DNA of 64,000 bases from Proteus hauseri ATCC 700826. Lineage in GTDB: Bacteria > Pseudomonadota > Gammaproteobacteria > Enterobacterales > Enterobacteriaceae. Location of the stretch: contig NZ_LXEV01000034.1 in NCBI RefSeq assembly GCF_001654965.1, forward strand, positions 101,978 to 165,977, in the 5' to 3' direction. Made by a program: the position numbers and the translations under genes. Below are positions 47,088 to 55,867 of this stretch, piece by piece. A model generated the notes under the pieces. That model had not been told where the DNA came from, searched no databases, and worked only from the letters and a program-made list of their open reading frames with translations. Position 1 is the first letter of the stretch. The number at the start of each line of letters is the position of its first letter.

Positions 47088-47636
47088 TTAAGCATTAGCC
47101 ATATCCATAAAATCAAAAACTAAATGGATATCTTCTGGCTCTCTTTCATATAATTCAGTATCCGGAACATCAATTAAACGGCATCCCAAATGTTGATAGA
47201 AATTGACGCTATTTTCAGACGGTATTGATGAAATATATAATCCACCAGCACCTTTCTCTTTTGCATATTCTACACAGTAATTAAATAATATCCGACCTAA
47301 GCCTTGCCCTCGTTGTTGGTGGCTAATATGTAAAAACGAGAGCTGTAAAAGCACCGCATTTTGACCTCGCCATTGCGGATCAACACTGGCAGCAGCAATT
47401 AATTTATCTTGGCTAAAAATACCCCAAAAAGGTGCACCTCTATCCACACTTTCAACTAATATTGGCGTGTAATGTTCAGCTTCACCTTCAGGCCAATCTT
47501 TCATATCAAAACGTTGTTTTGATAAAACTAATTGTCCCTCTTTTAAGATATAGAGCTGCTCAATAAGCTCGGTTCTATCAATTTCCCACACTAAAGGAAT
47601 TTCATTGCGTGTTAATTGACGAATATTGTTTTTCAT
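47088..47636 (-). CDS. GNAT-family acetyltransferase
   Basis: 182 aa. The acetyl-CoA loop HQQRGQGLGRILFNYCVEYAKEKG and the later SIPSENSVNFYQHLGCRLID give a typical GNAT domain over about residues 55-170. N-terminal 50 residues (RQLTRNEIPLVWEIDRTELIEQ) are a recognisable start of the family. Substrate unknown. It starts 2 bp after the stop of the YjbB-like gene, so it is probably co-transcribed with it. Confidence 0.82.
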   Translation of the reverse strand: MKNNIRQLTRNEIPLVWEIDRTELIEQLYILKEGQLVLSKQRFDMKDWPEGEAEHYTPILVESVDRGAPFWGIFSQDKLIAAASVDPQWRGQNAVLLQLSFLHISHQQRGQGLGRILFNYCVEYAKEKGAGGLYISSIPSENSVNFYQHLGCRLIDVPDTELYEREPEDIHLVFDFMDMANA

Positions 47637-47638
47637 TA

Positions 47639-49270
47639 TTATTGATTAACCTGTTCTGAAGATGATTCACTTCGTTCTAATGCGTGATAAGCCACTGCAC
47701 AGAACAAGGAATTCAACCGTTTCATATCCCCCAACAAACTGGTATGCAGCGAACTTGTTTCAATACTTTGCATATTATGCAAATGAAGACGTTCAACATG
47801 AGCAAACGAGTAACGTTGGTTGAGTAAACGAAAACGATGTTTTGCTCGACGCAGTTTGCGAGCATGTTCCATATTGCCGGAAACAAAAACCGACATCGCC
47901 AGATTCAGATTACTTTGCAGACGCTCAAGGAGTGTCTGTAATTCACGACGTCCTTCCTCCGATAAAAACAAGTGATGGTTTAAACCTTTACTCACCACTT
48001 CAGCTGACATGCGCGCAATAATAGCTGATGATTGCTGTAAATTCATCGCTGTATCAATAATTTCAGCCCAACGTCGAGAGTCTTCTGTCCCTAAATCATG
48101 CTGCTGAATTTGCGCCATATACAATTTAATACTGCTATGAAGTAATTCGACTTCTTCTTCTAGCTGGCTAATTTCCCTTTTTTGCTGACGATCCCCTTCC
48201 ATTAAGGCATGAAAACGTTGCAGCATTTGTTCAACAACATCCCCTAATCGCAATGATTCTCTTACCGCATTGGCGATAGCTAAAGAAGGAGTATCAATAG
48301 CTGACGGATCTAAATAGCGCGGTGCCATTTCAGATTCTGTGGTAGGCAATTCAGGGATTAAACGCTGACATAATTTTGCCATTGGTGCCACAAAAGAGAT
48401 CATCAGCAAACAGCGCCCAAAATTATAAATCACATGGAAATAGATAATAACTTCTGCGGGTGAAAAACTATATTGCTGGATCTTTGTTGCAATATAGGTT
48501 ATCCAAGGAAGAACAATTAATGCACCAATTAATTTAAAGAATAGGCTACCTAATACAACTTGGCGTGCTACAACACTTTGCCCTCGACTACTCATTAACG
48601 CCAATAATCCACTACCAATATTGGAACCAATCACAATACATAAGCTGATGTATAAAGGCATTAAGCCTGTGGCACTTAATGTTGCCGTTAACAACACTGC
48701 GGCAAGGCTGGAGTAACTTACCATCGCAAATAATGCGCCAACTAATAATGCTAATACCGTGTCGCCACTTAACGAGGTAAAAATCGCCTGCATTGCACTG
48801 GCATGAGTAATGGGTTCAGCTGAGGTAACAATAAGTTGCAGTGCCAGAATGATCAAACCAAGGCCAATACCTACACGCCCTAATTGCCCAACTCGCTCTT
48901 TTTTGCGACTAAGGAACGTGATAACCCCAATTAGAATTAACAATGGTGATAGCCAAGAGAGATCAAAAGTTAGCACCCGAGCCATTAAAGCAGTACCAAC
49001 ATCCGCCCCCAGCATAATGACTAGAGCAGGCGTAATTGAGATAAGCCCTTGAGTAACAAAAGAGATAACTAATAGTGCAGTCGCATTACTGCTTTGCACT
49101 AAAGCAGTTACACCCACGCCAGCAAGAAAGGCATGGGATTTTTTATTAATACTTTTACCAAGAATTCGGCGCAGATCAGAGCCAAAAACGCGCATAATTC
49201 CAGTACGAACAATGTGTGTACCCCAAACAAGAAGTGCAACGGATGAGAGTAAATGAAGCAGTGTCAGCAT
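47639..49270 (-). CDS. yjbB: Na/phosphate cotransporter family protein YjbB-like
   Basis: 543 aa, the E. coli YjbB length. Two inverted Na/Pi repeats carry QSSNATALLVISF and SYSSLAAVLLTATL; about nine spans lie in the first 310 residues. The C-terminal third is a PhoU-like helical domain. YjbB in E. coli exports phosphate. Followed by a GNAT gene and, upstream on the same strand, by phoA, which makes a phosphate-linked neighbourhood. No Pho box was seen directly in front of it. Confidence 0.9.
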   Translation of the reverse strand: MLTLLHLLSSVALLVWGTHIVRTGIMRVFGSDLRRILGKSINKKSHAFLAGVGVTALVQSSNATALLVISFVTQGLISITPALVIMLGADVGTALMARVLTFDLSWLSPLLILIGVITFLSRKKERVGQLGRVGIGLGLIILALQLIVTSAEPITHASAMQAIFTSLSGDTVLALLVGALFAMVSYSSLAAVLLTATLSATGLMPLYISLCIVIGSNIGSGLLALMSSRGQSVVARQVVLGSLFFKLIGALIVLPWITYIATKIQQYSFSPAEVIIYFHVIYNFGRCLLMISFVAPMAKLCQRLIPELPTTESEMAPRYLDPSAIDTPSLAIANAVRESLRLGDVVEQMLQRFHALMEGDRQQKREISQLEEEVELLHSSIKLYMAQIQQHDLGTEDSRRWAEIIDTAMNLQQSSAIIARMSAEVVSKGLNHHLFLSEEGRRELQTLLERLQSNLNLAMSVFVSGNMEHARKLRRAKHRFRLLNQRYSFAHVERLHLHNMQSIETSSLHTSLLGDMKRLNSLFCAVAYHALERSESSSEQVNQ

Positions 49271-49690
49271 AGAGAAATAACCTTTTTTTATCGTTGTTTA
49301 TTTGACTCTGTTCTCCTTCAATCTCATAAAAAAGAGAAAGACCATGAGCAGATAAGTTATCTGAGAAAAGATTTTTTGCCGAATAATGCCTCAACAAAAA
49401 ACAGATGTTACTAGGCAAAAAGATATTGCAAATTAAGTGCAATAATCAATGGAGAAATTAAGAATTTTGTATGAATGAATATGTAAGTCTCGATGATTAT
49501 AGCAGAAAAGGGAAAATACTCAAAACCAGCATAATAATAACCTATTGATTTATTATCATTTTATTCTTTTTCGACTTAAAAATAAAAAAACGCGACTAGA
49601 GGGTATCTCTCTAAGTCGCGATAAAATACAACAAGTTTAGTAAGGCAATTCGACTACAACATCAGACAGACTTATCAGATAAAATTGATA
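49271..49690. other. Intergenic region between phoA and the YjbB-like gene
   Basis: 420 bp. Holds the phoA terminator; otherwise AT-rich with no gene recognised. Confidence 0.5.
49591..49620 (-). terminator. Terminator of phoA
   Basis: CGCGACTAGAG pairs with the CTCTAAGTCGCG end with one internal mismatch; preceded by AAAAAAA, a U-run on the minus strand. Confidence 0.82.
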
Positions 49691-51130
49691 TTATTTCAAT
49701 CCCATCGCATCACGCATAGTGAAGAACAAGTCAGTTTGGTCAGTTAATCCCACAACATTAGCCGCATATGGGCCATAAGCAGCTACGCGTAATTGTGCAC
49801 CCGTATGTTCTTGTGACTCTTCCTCTGAGTTACCATAATTCACTACCATCACCGCACCATCTTTAGTGATCAATGCTTGTGTTAAGCCACTTGATTTCAC
49901 ATCGGCTTCAATGATTTGACTAGAGTGAGCATGGTCTGCGGTAACAATCACTAATGTATCACCATTTTTCTTCGCAAAATCTAAACCGATTTGTACCGCT
50001 TCATCCAATGCCACCGTTTCACCGATTTGGCCACAAGGGTTAGCGTTGTGATCTTGCTTATCAATAGAGGCGCTTTCAACTTGTAAGAAGAATCCATTTT
50101 CATTTGTTTTCAGCACATCTATCGCTTTCTTGGTCATTTGCGCCAATGTGGGTGCATTTGGATCAAGTTTAGAGTTAGGTTTGCACTCTAAAGGTGGATT
50201 ATTAAGATTACCGTGATAGGTTGCTTTAGGGCCTTCCCATGCTACTGCCATATTTCCGTCATGGAATAAGCCTAATACCGGTTTATCTTGATTCGCTAAA
50301 GTGATCGCATCTAAAGATTTAGCATCTTTTACAATCTGATAGCCACGTTCTATCGCCTGCTGCTCTAGCGTTTTTCCTTTATAATCACCCGCTACAGCCG
50401 TTTGAGCAAAACTTTTAGCACCACCACCTAATGTGATATCGGCACGAGTAACTAATAGCTGTTCAGAGATAGAACCTCTACCGCCATTTTCTAGCGCATT
50501 CGTTGAACATTTTTCTAACGTTTCAACTGGGCCATAGCATTTACGACCAGTAACGTGAGAATAAAGTGCCGCGGGTGTCGCATCTTGAATTTCAGATGTT
50601 GTAACATTCCCTGTTGCCTTTCCATTGGCTTTTGCTAATTCCAAAATGGTTTGGTGATCTTTACCGAATACATCAATCCCTAATGCACCATTATAAGTTT
50701 TTACACCTGAAGCCCAAGCAGTTGCAGAAGCAGCAGAGTCCGTCACATAATTAGGTTTTTGTGTTTTTCTATCAAGCGCATAGTGTGTGTATTGACCCGT
50801 AATTGGTAGGGCATCGATGCCTTTAAAGAAACCACCCGCACCTTCGGCGTAATTACGCGCAACGGTGATTTCAGAATCCCCCATGCCATCGCCAATAAAT
50901 AAGATAACGTTTTTAGCTTGATTATTATGTAACGCGGCTTTTAATGCCTCAGTTTGATCCTGAGTCATACGGCGAGCACCGCCAAATTCAGTAATATTAC
51001 CTTTTGCTGCGCGATCTTGAGCCAAAATGGCATCCGCAGCAACGGGAGCTGCAAAAGAAGAGAAACTCGCACCAGCCAATAGCGTTGTTACAATAACGGA
51101 TAAAATAGAACGTTGGTAACGATGAGACAT
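49691..51130 (-). CDS. phoA: Alkaline phosphatase PhoA
   Basis: 479 aa from the ATG at 51130 (AAGGAAAAAGCT before it). Signal peptide about 1-27 (SFSSFA then APVAAD). [20 protein letters not shown] gives metal ligands, [10 protein letters not shown] the phosphorylated serine, [12 protein letters not shown] and [10 protein letters not shown] further Zn ligands. Periplasmic; frees phosphate from phosphomonoesters. The Pho-box tandem upstream shows PhoB control. Confidence 0.95.
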   Translation of the reverse strand: MSHRYQRSILSVIVTTLLAGASFSSFAAPVAADAILAQDRAAKGNITEFGGARRMTQDQTEALKAALHNNQAKNVILFIGDGMGDSEITVARNYAEGAGGFFKGIDALPITGQYTHYALDRKTQKPNYVTDSAASATAWASGVKTYNGALGIDVFGKDHQTILELAKANGKATGNVTTSEIQDATPAALYSHVTGRKCYGPVETLEKCSTNALENGGRGSISEQLLVTRADITLGGGAKSFAQTAVAGDYKGKTLEQQAIERGYQIVKDAKSLDAITLANQDKPVLGLFHDGNMAVAWEGPKATYHGNLNNPPLECKPNSKLDPNAPTLAQMTKKAIDVLKTNENGFFLQVESASIDKQDHNANPCGQIGETVALDEAVQIGLDFAKKNGDTLVIVTADHAHSSQIIEADVKSSGLTQALITKDGAVMVVNYGNSEEESQEHTGAQLRVAAYGPYAANVVGLTDQTDLFFTMRDAMGLK

Positions 51131-51202
51131 AGCTTTTTCCTTGCACTCAAAAGTAAAAAACATAATTAATGTTTAAGTCAGGAAAAGCTTACGGTAGTTA
51201 AA

Positions 51203-51262
51203 TGACAAAGAGATGAAAACTAAAAGCGATTTTGATGACAGCTTTATGACGAGTTAATGACA
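51203..51262 (-). promoter_or_regulatory. Tandem PhoB half-sites upstream of phoA
   Basis: On the plus strand TGACA (51236-51240), TGACG (51247-51251) and TGACA (51258-51262) repeat with an 11-bp period, i.e. minus-strand TCATAAAGCTGTCAT, close to the E. coli phoA box. Another TGACA/TGAAA pair, also 11 bp apart, lies at 51203-51218. Confidence 0.8.
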
Positions 51263-51266
51263 AATA

Positions 51267-51301
51267 AAAAGCTTACGACCAATTATCAGCAGTAAGCTTT
51301 T
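51267..51301 (-). terminator. Terminator of the Fes-like esterase gene
   Basis: AAAAGCTTAC (51267-51276) pairs with GTAAGCTTTT (51292-51301); A-run and T-run flank it. Confidence 0.75.
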
Positions 51302-51323
51302 AATATTTTTCTAATACACCAGA

Positions 51324-52886
51324 TTAATATTTACCTTCAGTTAACGCTTTGGCGCCAATATAAAGCGTTTCACACCAAGAAATATAATCGTGACCACTTG
51401 CCATTTCTAACGATTTTACAGAATATCCTTTGTTTTCTAATACTTGTTTAAGATGGCGATTATTATTTAAAATGCCGCCTAAACCGCCACGAGATTCAAA
51501 TAAACCGGCTTCTAAAAAAAAGGTAAGCGGTTTTTTATCCGCTTGATCAAATTGTCGGATCAACCATTCGGGATCTTCTTTTTCTGGCGACCACCAAAAC
51601 GATCCAGACATACTTAATACTTTACCAAAACGATCAGGCCGATTAAAAGCCACCCAAGCAGAAGCTAAGCCACCGTAACTAGAGCCTGAGACTATCGTCT
51701 CTTCACCTGATACTCGAATGCCTTTCTCTTTTTCCAACCAAACAAATAATTCGTCGGCTAAAAAGCGATAAAAATCAGGATTAGGCGGTAATTCAACACT
51801 ACGACGATCACTATCAATGCTATCAACAAATAAGATCATCATAGGAGCAAGTTTGCCCTCTTCGATCTGTTTATCAAAAAATTTATCAATGCCGTATTGT
51901 CGACGATAAGTTTGTCCATCAAACAACACCAACATCCTTGGTATTTTCATTAATTGCGCAGGTTGATATAGGGCTATTTCACGCTCGTTATTTAAGATTT
52001 GGCTGTTAAAACGAAAAACCTCTGTTTTCCCTTTTATGGTTCGCTGCAAAATATCTGGTAATTGACACTCTCTTTGTGCATCTAACGAGAGCAAAGAAAA
52101 ATGGTTATAAACATCTTCTGATTGTTGAGGTGACGCTTGAGGATTTAAAGGATCTGCTTGTGCTGTGGTTAAAATAGCACGACGTTGTTCAAAGGCGGTT
52201 GAGCCTTCAATAATGGGTACATCTGGCGCCAGTTTATATTGCATTAATGTATCGTTAGGTACGATATAGCTGCGATACCAAATATCACTATTTTCTAAAC
52301 GTGTTAGTGGATCATGATTACCCGCTGGTGATCCTAATAAATAAACATTCGACTTAGCCCCTTGCCATAAAAAGGTCACTAACTTTTTATCATTATCATA
52401 AGGTTCTATTAGTGGTGCACCTTGTTGACTAATGTACTGCCAAAATGCTTGGAGCGTCTTATTATTCAGATCTTGCGTTAACACCTGCAAACGTGGGCTA
52501 ATAGTTGCAATATTTGCATTTTTCTCTAACGGCTTATAAGGCTGAGTGGTAAAAGTGAATTGCCACGATGTACTTGCTTCGCCTTGGGCAATTAATTGAT
52601 ACTGTGCGGTTTCCGGTGATAAAAAACGGACTTTTTGCTGACCATCAGCAGGTACCTCTTTTAATAGACTGCGAATATGAGTCCCATCTGGTTTTACTAA
52701 ACGCAGATGTTGTATACCTTCTATCTTTAAATCGACATAACGCTCTTTTGTTAGATCCAACGTAAAGCAATGTGTTTGGTGATTATCAAATTGCCCTTTT
52801 GTCATTTTTCCTTCAATTAGAGGTAAGCAATCTGATAAAGCAGAAAAAGAAACCATTAGCGCACATATCATCAGAGGAATTCTCAC
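51324..52886 (-). CDS. Fes/IroE-like esterase, periplasmic
   Basis: 520 aa with a signal peptide (about 1-18). N-terminal half has a beta-sandwich like Fes (ENSDIWYRSYIVPNDTLMQYKL at its end); the C-terminal alpha/beta-hydrolase has the nucleophile in SGSSYGGLASAWVAFNRPD and the His in ASGHDYISWC. Family members hydrolyse catecholate siderophore esters. Fes proper is cytoplasmic, so the signal peptide and N-terminal extra domain point to a periplasmic variant, perhaps for imported siderophores. A Fur box lies directly upstream. Confidence 0.82.
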   Translation of the reverse strand: MRIPLMICALMVSFSALSDCLPLIEGKMTKGQFDNHQTHCFTLDLTKERYVDLKIEGIQHLRLVKPDGTHIRSLLKEVPADGQQKVRFLSPETAQYQLIAQGEASTSWQFTFTTQPYKPLEKNANIATISPRLQVLTQDLNNKTLQAFWQYISQQGAPLIEPYDNDKKLVTFLWQGAKSNVYLLGSPAGNHDPLTRLENSDIWYRSYIVPNDTLMQYKLAPDVPIIEGSTAFEQRRAILTTAQADPLNPQASPQQSEDVYNHFSLLSLDAQRECQLPDILQRTIKGKTEVFRFNSQILNNEREIALYQPAQLMKIPRMLVLFDGQTYRRQYGIDKFFDKQIEEGKLAPMMILFVDSIDSDRRSVELPPNPDFYRFLADELFVWLEKEKGIRVSGEETIVSGSSYGGLASAWVAFNRPDRFGKVLSMSGSFWWSPEKEDPEWLIRQFDQADKKPLTFFLEAGLFESRGGLGGILNNNRHLKQVLENKGYSVKSLEMASGHDYISWCETLYIGAKALTEGKY

Positions 52887-52924
52887 TTTATTTTTCTCGT
52901 TATTACTCAGTGAGAAATTATAGT

Positions 52925-52944
52925 AATGATAATTGTTATCAATT
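52925..52944 (-). promoter_or_regulatory. Fur box upstream of the Fes-like gene
   Basis: AATGATAATTGTTATCAATT, a near-perfect dyad in the GATAAT array of Fur sites, about 40 bp before the start codon at 52886. Confidence 0.8.
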
Positions 52945-52990
52945 CAATGAAAATTCATTGGTGTATAAATTTGGCGCCTTAGTAAAAAAT

Positions 52991-53029
52991 AAAAACACCA
53001 CAATTCCTTGATATTATTGTGGCGTTTTT
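52991..53029 (-). terminator. Terminator of the DUF218 gene
   Basis: AAAAACACCACAAT and ATTGTGGCGTTTTT, one mismatch; A-run on the left. Confidence 0.78.
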
Positions 53030-53060
53030 ATTGCTGGAAATAATATTAAAAACGTTTCTA

Positions 53061-54200
53061 TCAACGCTCTTCTAATGGATAACTACGGAAACTCCATAAT
53101 CCCAGCGCTTTTAAGCCATCACGATAAATACCTTGTAAGTCTGATTTACTTATTTTTTGCAATTCTGCTAATGGCTTATCTGGTGCGACAACCGTTAAAT
53201 AGGTGATATCACTTGGGCCACTTTGCCAACTTGCTAATGTAAAGATGGCATCAGCGCGACGCACATGACTACCCGAGCTAATAATGACTGCGGTTTTAAT
53301 ACGATGCTTAGTTAAGGCATAACGGCTAAACAAGGCATTTTCAACGGTGGTACGCGCATAGTTATCTTGGAAAATACGCTCTGCTGGAATACCATTTTTC
53401 ACCAGCCAATCTGCCATTAATTTACCTTCTGTTTGATGCGCTTTAGGCACACCACCTGTTACCACAATCATCGCGTCGGGTAATTGTTTTGCTACTTCTA
53501 AGGTTTTATTTAGGCGCTCAACTAAAATCTTGTTCATTGTACCATCTGGATTTAACGCATAACCCAATGTCACAATGGCATTATTCCCTTTGGTTTTATT
53601 AAGTTTTGCTAAATCAGCTTGAGTGAGTTTATCGCTTAATGGCATTTTACTCACGCGGTCTATTTCAGCGAAAAAACGTTTTATTTCATCGGCTTTTGCT
53701 GGATTTAACGATTTTAGTTTATTGAAATAAGCTTCGCTCTCTTTATCTTTACCTTCAAAACGCGTCCACGAAGTGACATAGATTAACGCATCAATATCAT
53801 CAGGTGCGGCTTCTAAAACCTGTTTATAAATAGTGACAGCACGTTCAATATCATTGTTATAAACATAGGCACTTGCGGCACTAAACAACAAATCTAAGCG
53901 ATAAGGCTCTAGTTTATAAGCCTGTTGTAGTTTTTGCGCCACAATTTCCATATTGGACGGCAATTTTCCCGTAAATCCAGCATCAGAAACACGAGCTGGA
54001 GACTTAAAGGCTTCTAAAGCATCTTGAATTAAGATATCAACAGTTTGACGCTGAGAAACATATTGTTGATAGCTATTATCTGGCTGGTGGACTTTTTGAT
54101 ACGCCAATGCACTTGATGATGCTGTAAAACCCAAAGCAGCTATCGCTAATGAAATTACAGTTTTCTTGATATGCAGCGAAACACGGGAAGGTTGTGCCAT
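53061..54200 (-). CDS. Secreted TPR-DUF218 (YdcF/ElyC-like) protein
   Basis: 379 aa. N-terminal signal peptide or anchor (about 12-33), a TPR-like helical part at about 80-175 (LDLLFSAASAYVYNNDIERA, YKQVLEAAPDDIDALIYVTS), and a DUF218 domain at 205-370: AIVTLGYALNPDG, VVTGGVPKAHQTEGKLMADW, DNYARTTVENALFSRY and VIISSGSHVRRA. DUF218 proteins (SanA, ElyC, YdcF) bind nucleotides or affect the envelope; ElyC is linked to undecaprenyl phosphate. Exact role unknown. Confidence 0.8.
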   Translation of the reverse strand: MAQPSRVSLHIKKTVISLAIAALGFTASSSALAYQKVHQPDNSYQQYVSQRQTVDILIQDALEAFKSPARVSDAGFTGKLPSNMEIVAQKLQQAYKLEPYRLDLLFSAASAYVYNNDIERAVTIYKQVLEAAPDDIDALIYVTSWTRFEGKDKESEAYFNKLKSLNPAKADEIKRFFAEIDRVSKMPLSDKLTQADLAKLNKTKGNNAIVTLGYALNPDGTMNKILVERLNKTLEVAKQLPDAMIVVTGGVPKAHQTEGKLMADWLVKNGIPAERIFQDNYARTTVENALFSRYALTKHRIKTAVIISSGSHVRRADAIFTLASWQSGPSDITYLTVVAPDKPLAELQKISKSDLQGIYRDGLKALGLWSFRSYPLEER

Positions 54201-54245
54201 TTTCTTGTCCTTTTTACGAAAAATATTCTACATCTTCACCTAATA

Positions 54246-54269
54246 ACATAAAGATAAACATAAAGATAA
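54246..54269. repeat. Tandem pair of the 12-mer ACATAAAGATAA
   Basis: Two perfect back-to-back copies between the DUF218 start and the small ORF; function unknown. Confidence 0.7.
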
Positions 54270-54290
54270 AAATGTGGATCCTCACACCTT

Positions 54291-54503
54291 ATGGCAAAAG
54301 AAATACACACAAATCAATCTATACCTAGCATCTATAATAGAGATCCAAAATTAATTTTCAGTAACCTTTTTCACCTTATTGAAAAAAATAGCATTATTAT
54401 GTATATAACTCTTTTTACAGTTTTTTTTATGTATTTTTCTCTTTTAATAAGCGATTTAATTTTGAGAAGCAATCAATCATGGAGTATCTACCCGCAAGAT
54501 TAA
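54291..54503 (+). CDS. Possible small membrane protein
   Basis: 70 codons with one strong hydrophobic segment (about 36-58, IMYITLFTVFFMYFSLL). No good ribosome site: only GGAT eleven or so bases upstream. It has no recognised family and might be spurious. Divergent from the DUF218 gene and ends before the nadR terminator. Confidence 0.3.
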   Translation: MAKEIHTNQSIPSIYNRDPKLIFSNLFHLIEKNSIIMYITLFTVFFMYFSLLISDLILRSNQSWSIYPQD

Positions 54504-54567
54504 TCATACTTCGTTTGAGATGGTGGTAATTGGAAGGATGGTAAAGGACATAATTTTTACGTTATTA

Positions 54568-54597
54568 ATAACAACGCCATTTAAATAGCGTTGTTAT
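54568..54597 (-). terminator. Terminator of nadR
   Basis: ATAACAACGC - CATTTAAATA - GCGTTGTTAT, 10-bp perfect stem. Confidence 0.75.
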
Positions 54598-54611
54598 ATT
54601 TGGATATAAAT

Positions 54612-55856
54612 CTATTCAATATGCTTTGATTGCATCATTAATAATTCTCTGACTAATTCAACGCAACTAAGAAAACGTTCGTCATAATCAGGCGAGTTCA
54701 CTTTAATATATTCAATACTGTTTTTATCAAGCATTTCCATTAATAACGTTTGAAAACGACGGCGGTCTTTCTCACTCCCCAGGCTACGCAACCCATCAGC
54801 CACCCAAGGAGTGTTATTTTCGAGTAAAATGACTAAATCAAACCGATATTCATCAATAAGTGCTTGAACAAAGGGGTGTTCTTTGTCTTCATAACGCAAA
54901 CAAAATGCTTGAGTCGTAACAAAATCCGTATCAATAAAAGCAACTTTGTTGGCATATTTAACCGCAAAATCAATATATTGTGCTTGCCCTAATGCGATTT
55001 TATCGTAGTCGGAATATTGCAATGCCATTTCATCGCCACCTAAATGGGAAAAAACATAATCACGCCCATATTCCCACGCACTTGTAGTATTAAAAATATT
55101 AGCGAGCTTATTAACTAAAGTTGATTTTCCACTCGATTCCCCCCCTAAAATAGCAACAGTACGCACAAAGAAAGGTTTTACTTCAGTAGGAATATATTCC
55201 CAATATTTAAATGGCGCTTGGCGAATTTGTCGGCCACTGATATTCATAAATGAACGTTCTGGGTCAATCAGTACCGTTTCGATGCCTAAGAAAGTATTGT
55301 ATTGATGCGCATCATCACGCTCGCTGGTATAAACAAAATCTGGCGTTATCTGTTTTTCATTTAGAAACGCTTTAATACCTTCACTCCACACTTCCCAACC
55401 ATCTGGCTGCGGCTCAATACCATGTTCATCAAACTCATGAATACGAATATTTTTTTGATATTTAAATGTTTGTAATAACCAACGTAATCTATCGCTAACC
55501 GTAGGCTGCTGTGACATTGCACTATTAATAAATAGCTCTTTATCACGTGGATCGTCGTGACATAAAATAACGTGTAGCTCATCAACTTGGCTACATGCTC
55601 TTTGAATAAGATAAATATGCCCTGTATGAAGTGGGTAAAATTTACCAAAAATCACACCAATAGTTTTCTTTTTTATTGGATACTCTAAGCCTAAAAATTG
55701 ATGCAATGCAGACATTTTTTGAGCACTGGGACTCTTAATTTTATTATTAATAAGTTGGCTAAGATAACCTTTTGTCATATCACTTTCATCAGCAACTTGC
55801 TGTAAGGTATAACCATTTTTTCTAATAGCCTGTTTGATATAATCAAAAGATCCCAT
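54612..55856 (-). CDS. nadR: NadR: NMN adenylyltransferase / ribosylnicotinamide kinase / repressor
   Basis: 414 aa (E. coli 410). N-terminal HTH (about 5-55, TLQQVADESDMTKGYLSQLIN), then the NMN adenylyltransferase domain with GKFYPLHTGH (the HxGH motif) and ISGRQIRQAPFKYW, then the kinase with Walker A GGESSGKSTLVNKL. Represses NAD biosynthesis genes and salvages nicotinamide riboside. Last gene of serB-radA-nadR, the E. coli order. Confidence 0.96.
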   Translation of the reverse strand: MGSFDYIKQAIRKNGYTLQQVADESDMTKGYLSQLINNKIKSPSAQKMSALHQFLGLEYPIKKKTIGVIFGKFYPLHTGHIYLIQRACSQVDELHVILCHDDPRDKELFINSAMSQQPTVSDRLRWLLQTFKYQKNIRIHEFDEHGIEPQPDGWEVWSEGIKAFLNEKQITPDFVYTSERDDAHQYNTFLGIETVLIDPERSFMNISGRQIRQAPFKYWEYIPTEVKPFFVRTVAILGGESSGKSTLVNKLANIFNTTSAWEYGRDYVFSHLGGDEMALQYSDYDKIALGQAQYIDFAVKYANKVAFIDTDFVTTQAFCLRYEDKEHPFVQALIDEYRFDLVILLENNTPWVADGLRSLGSEKDRRRFQTLLMEMLDKNSIEYIKVNSPDYDERFLSCVELVRELLMMQSKHIE

Positions 55857-55867
55857 TCTATGTTCCT

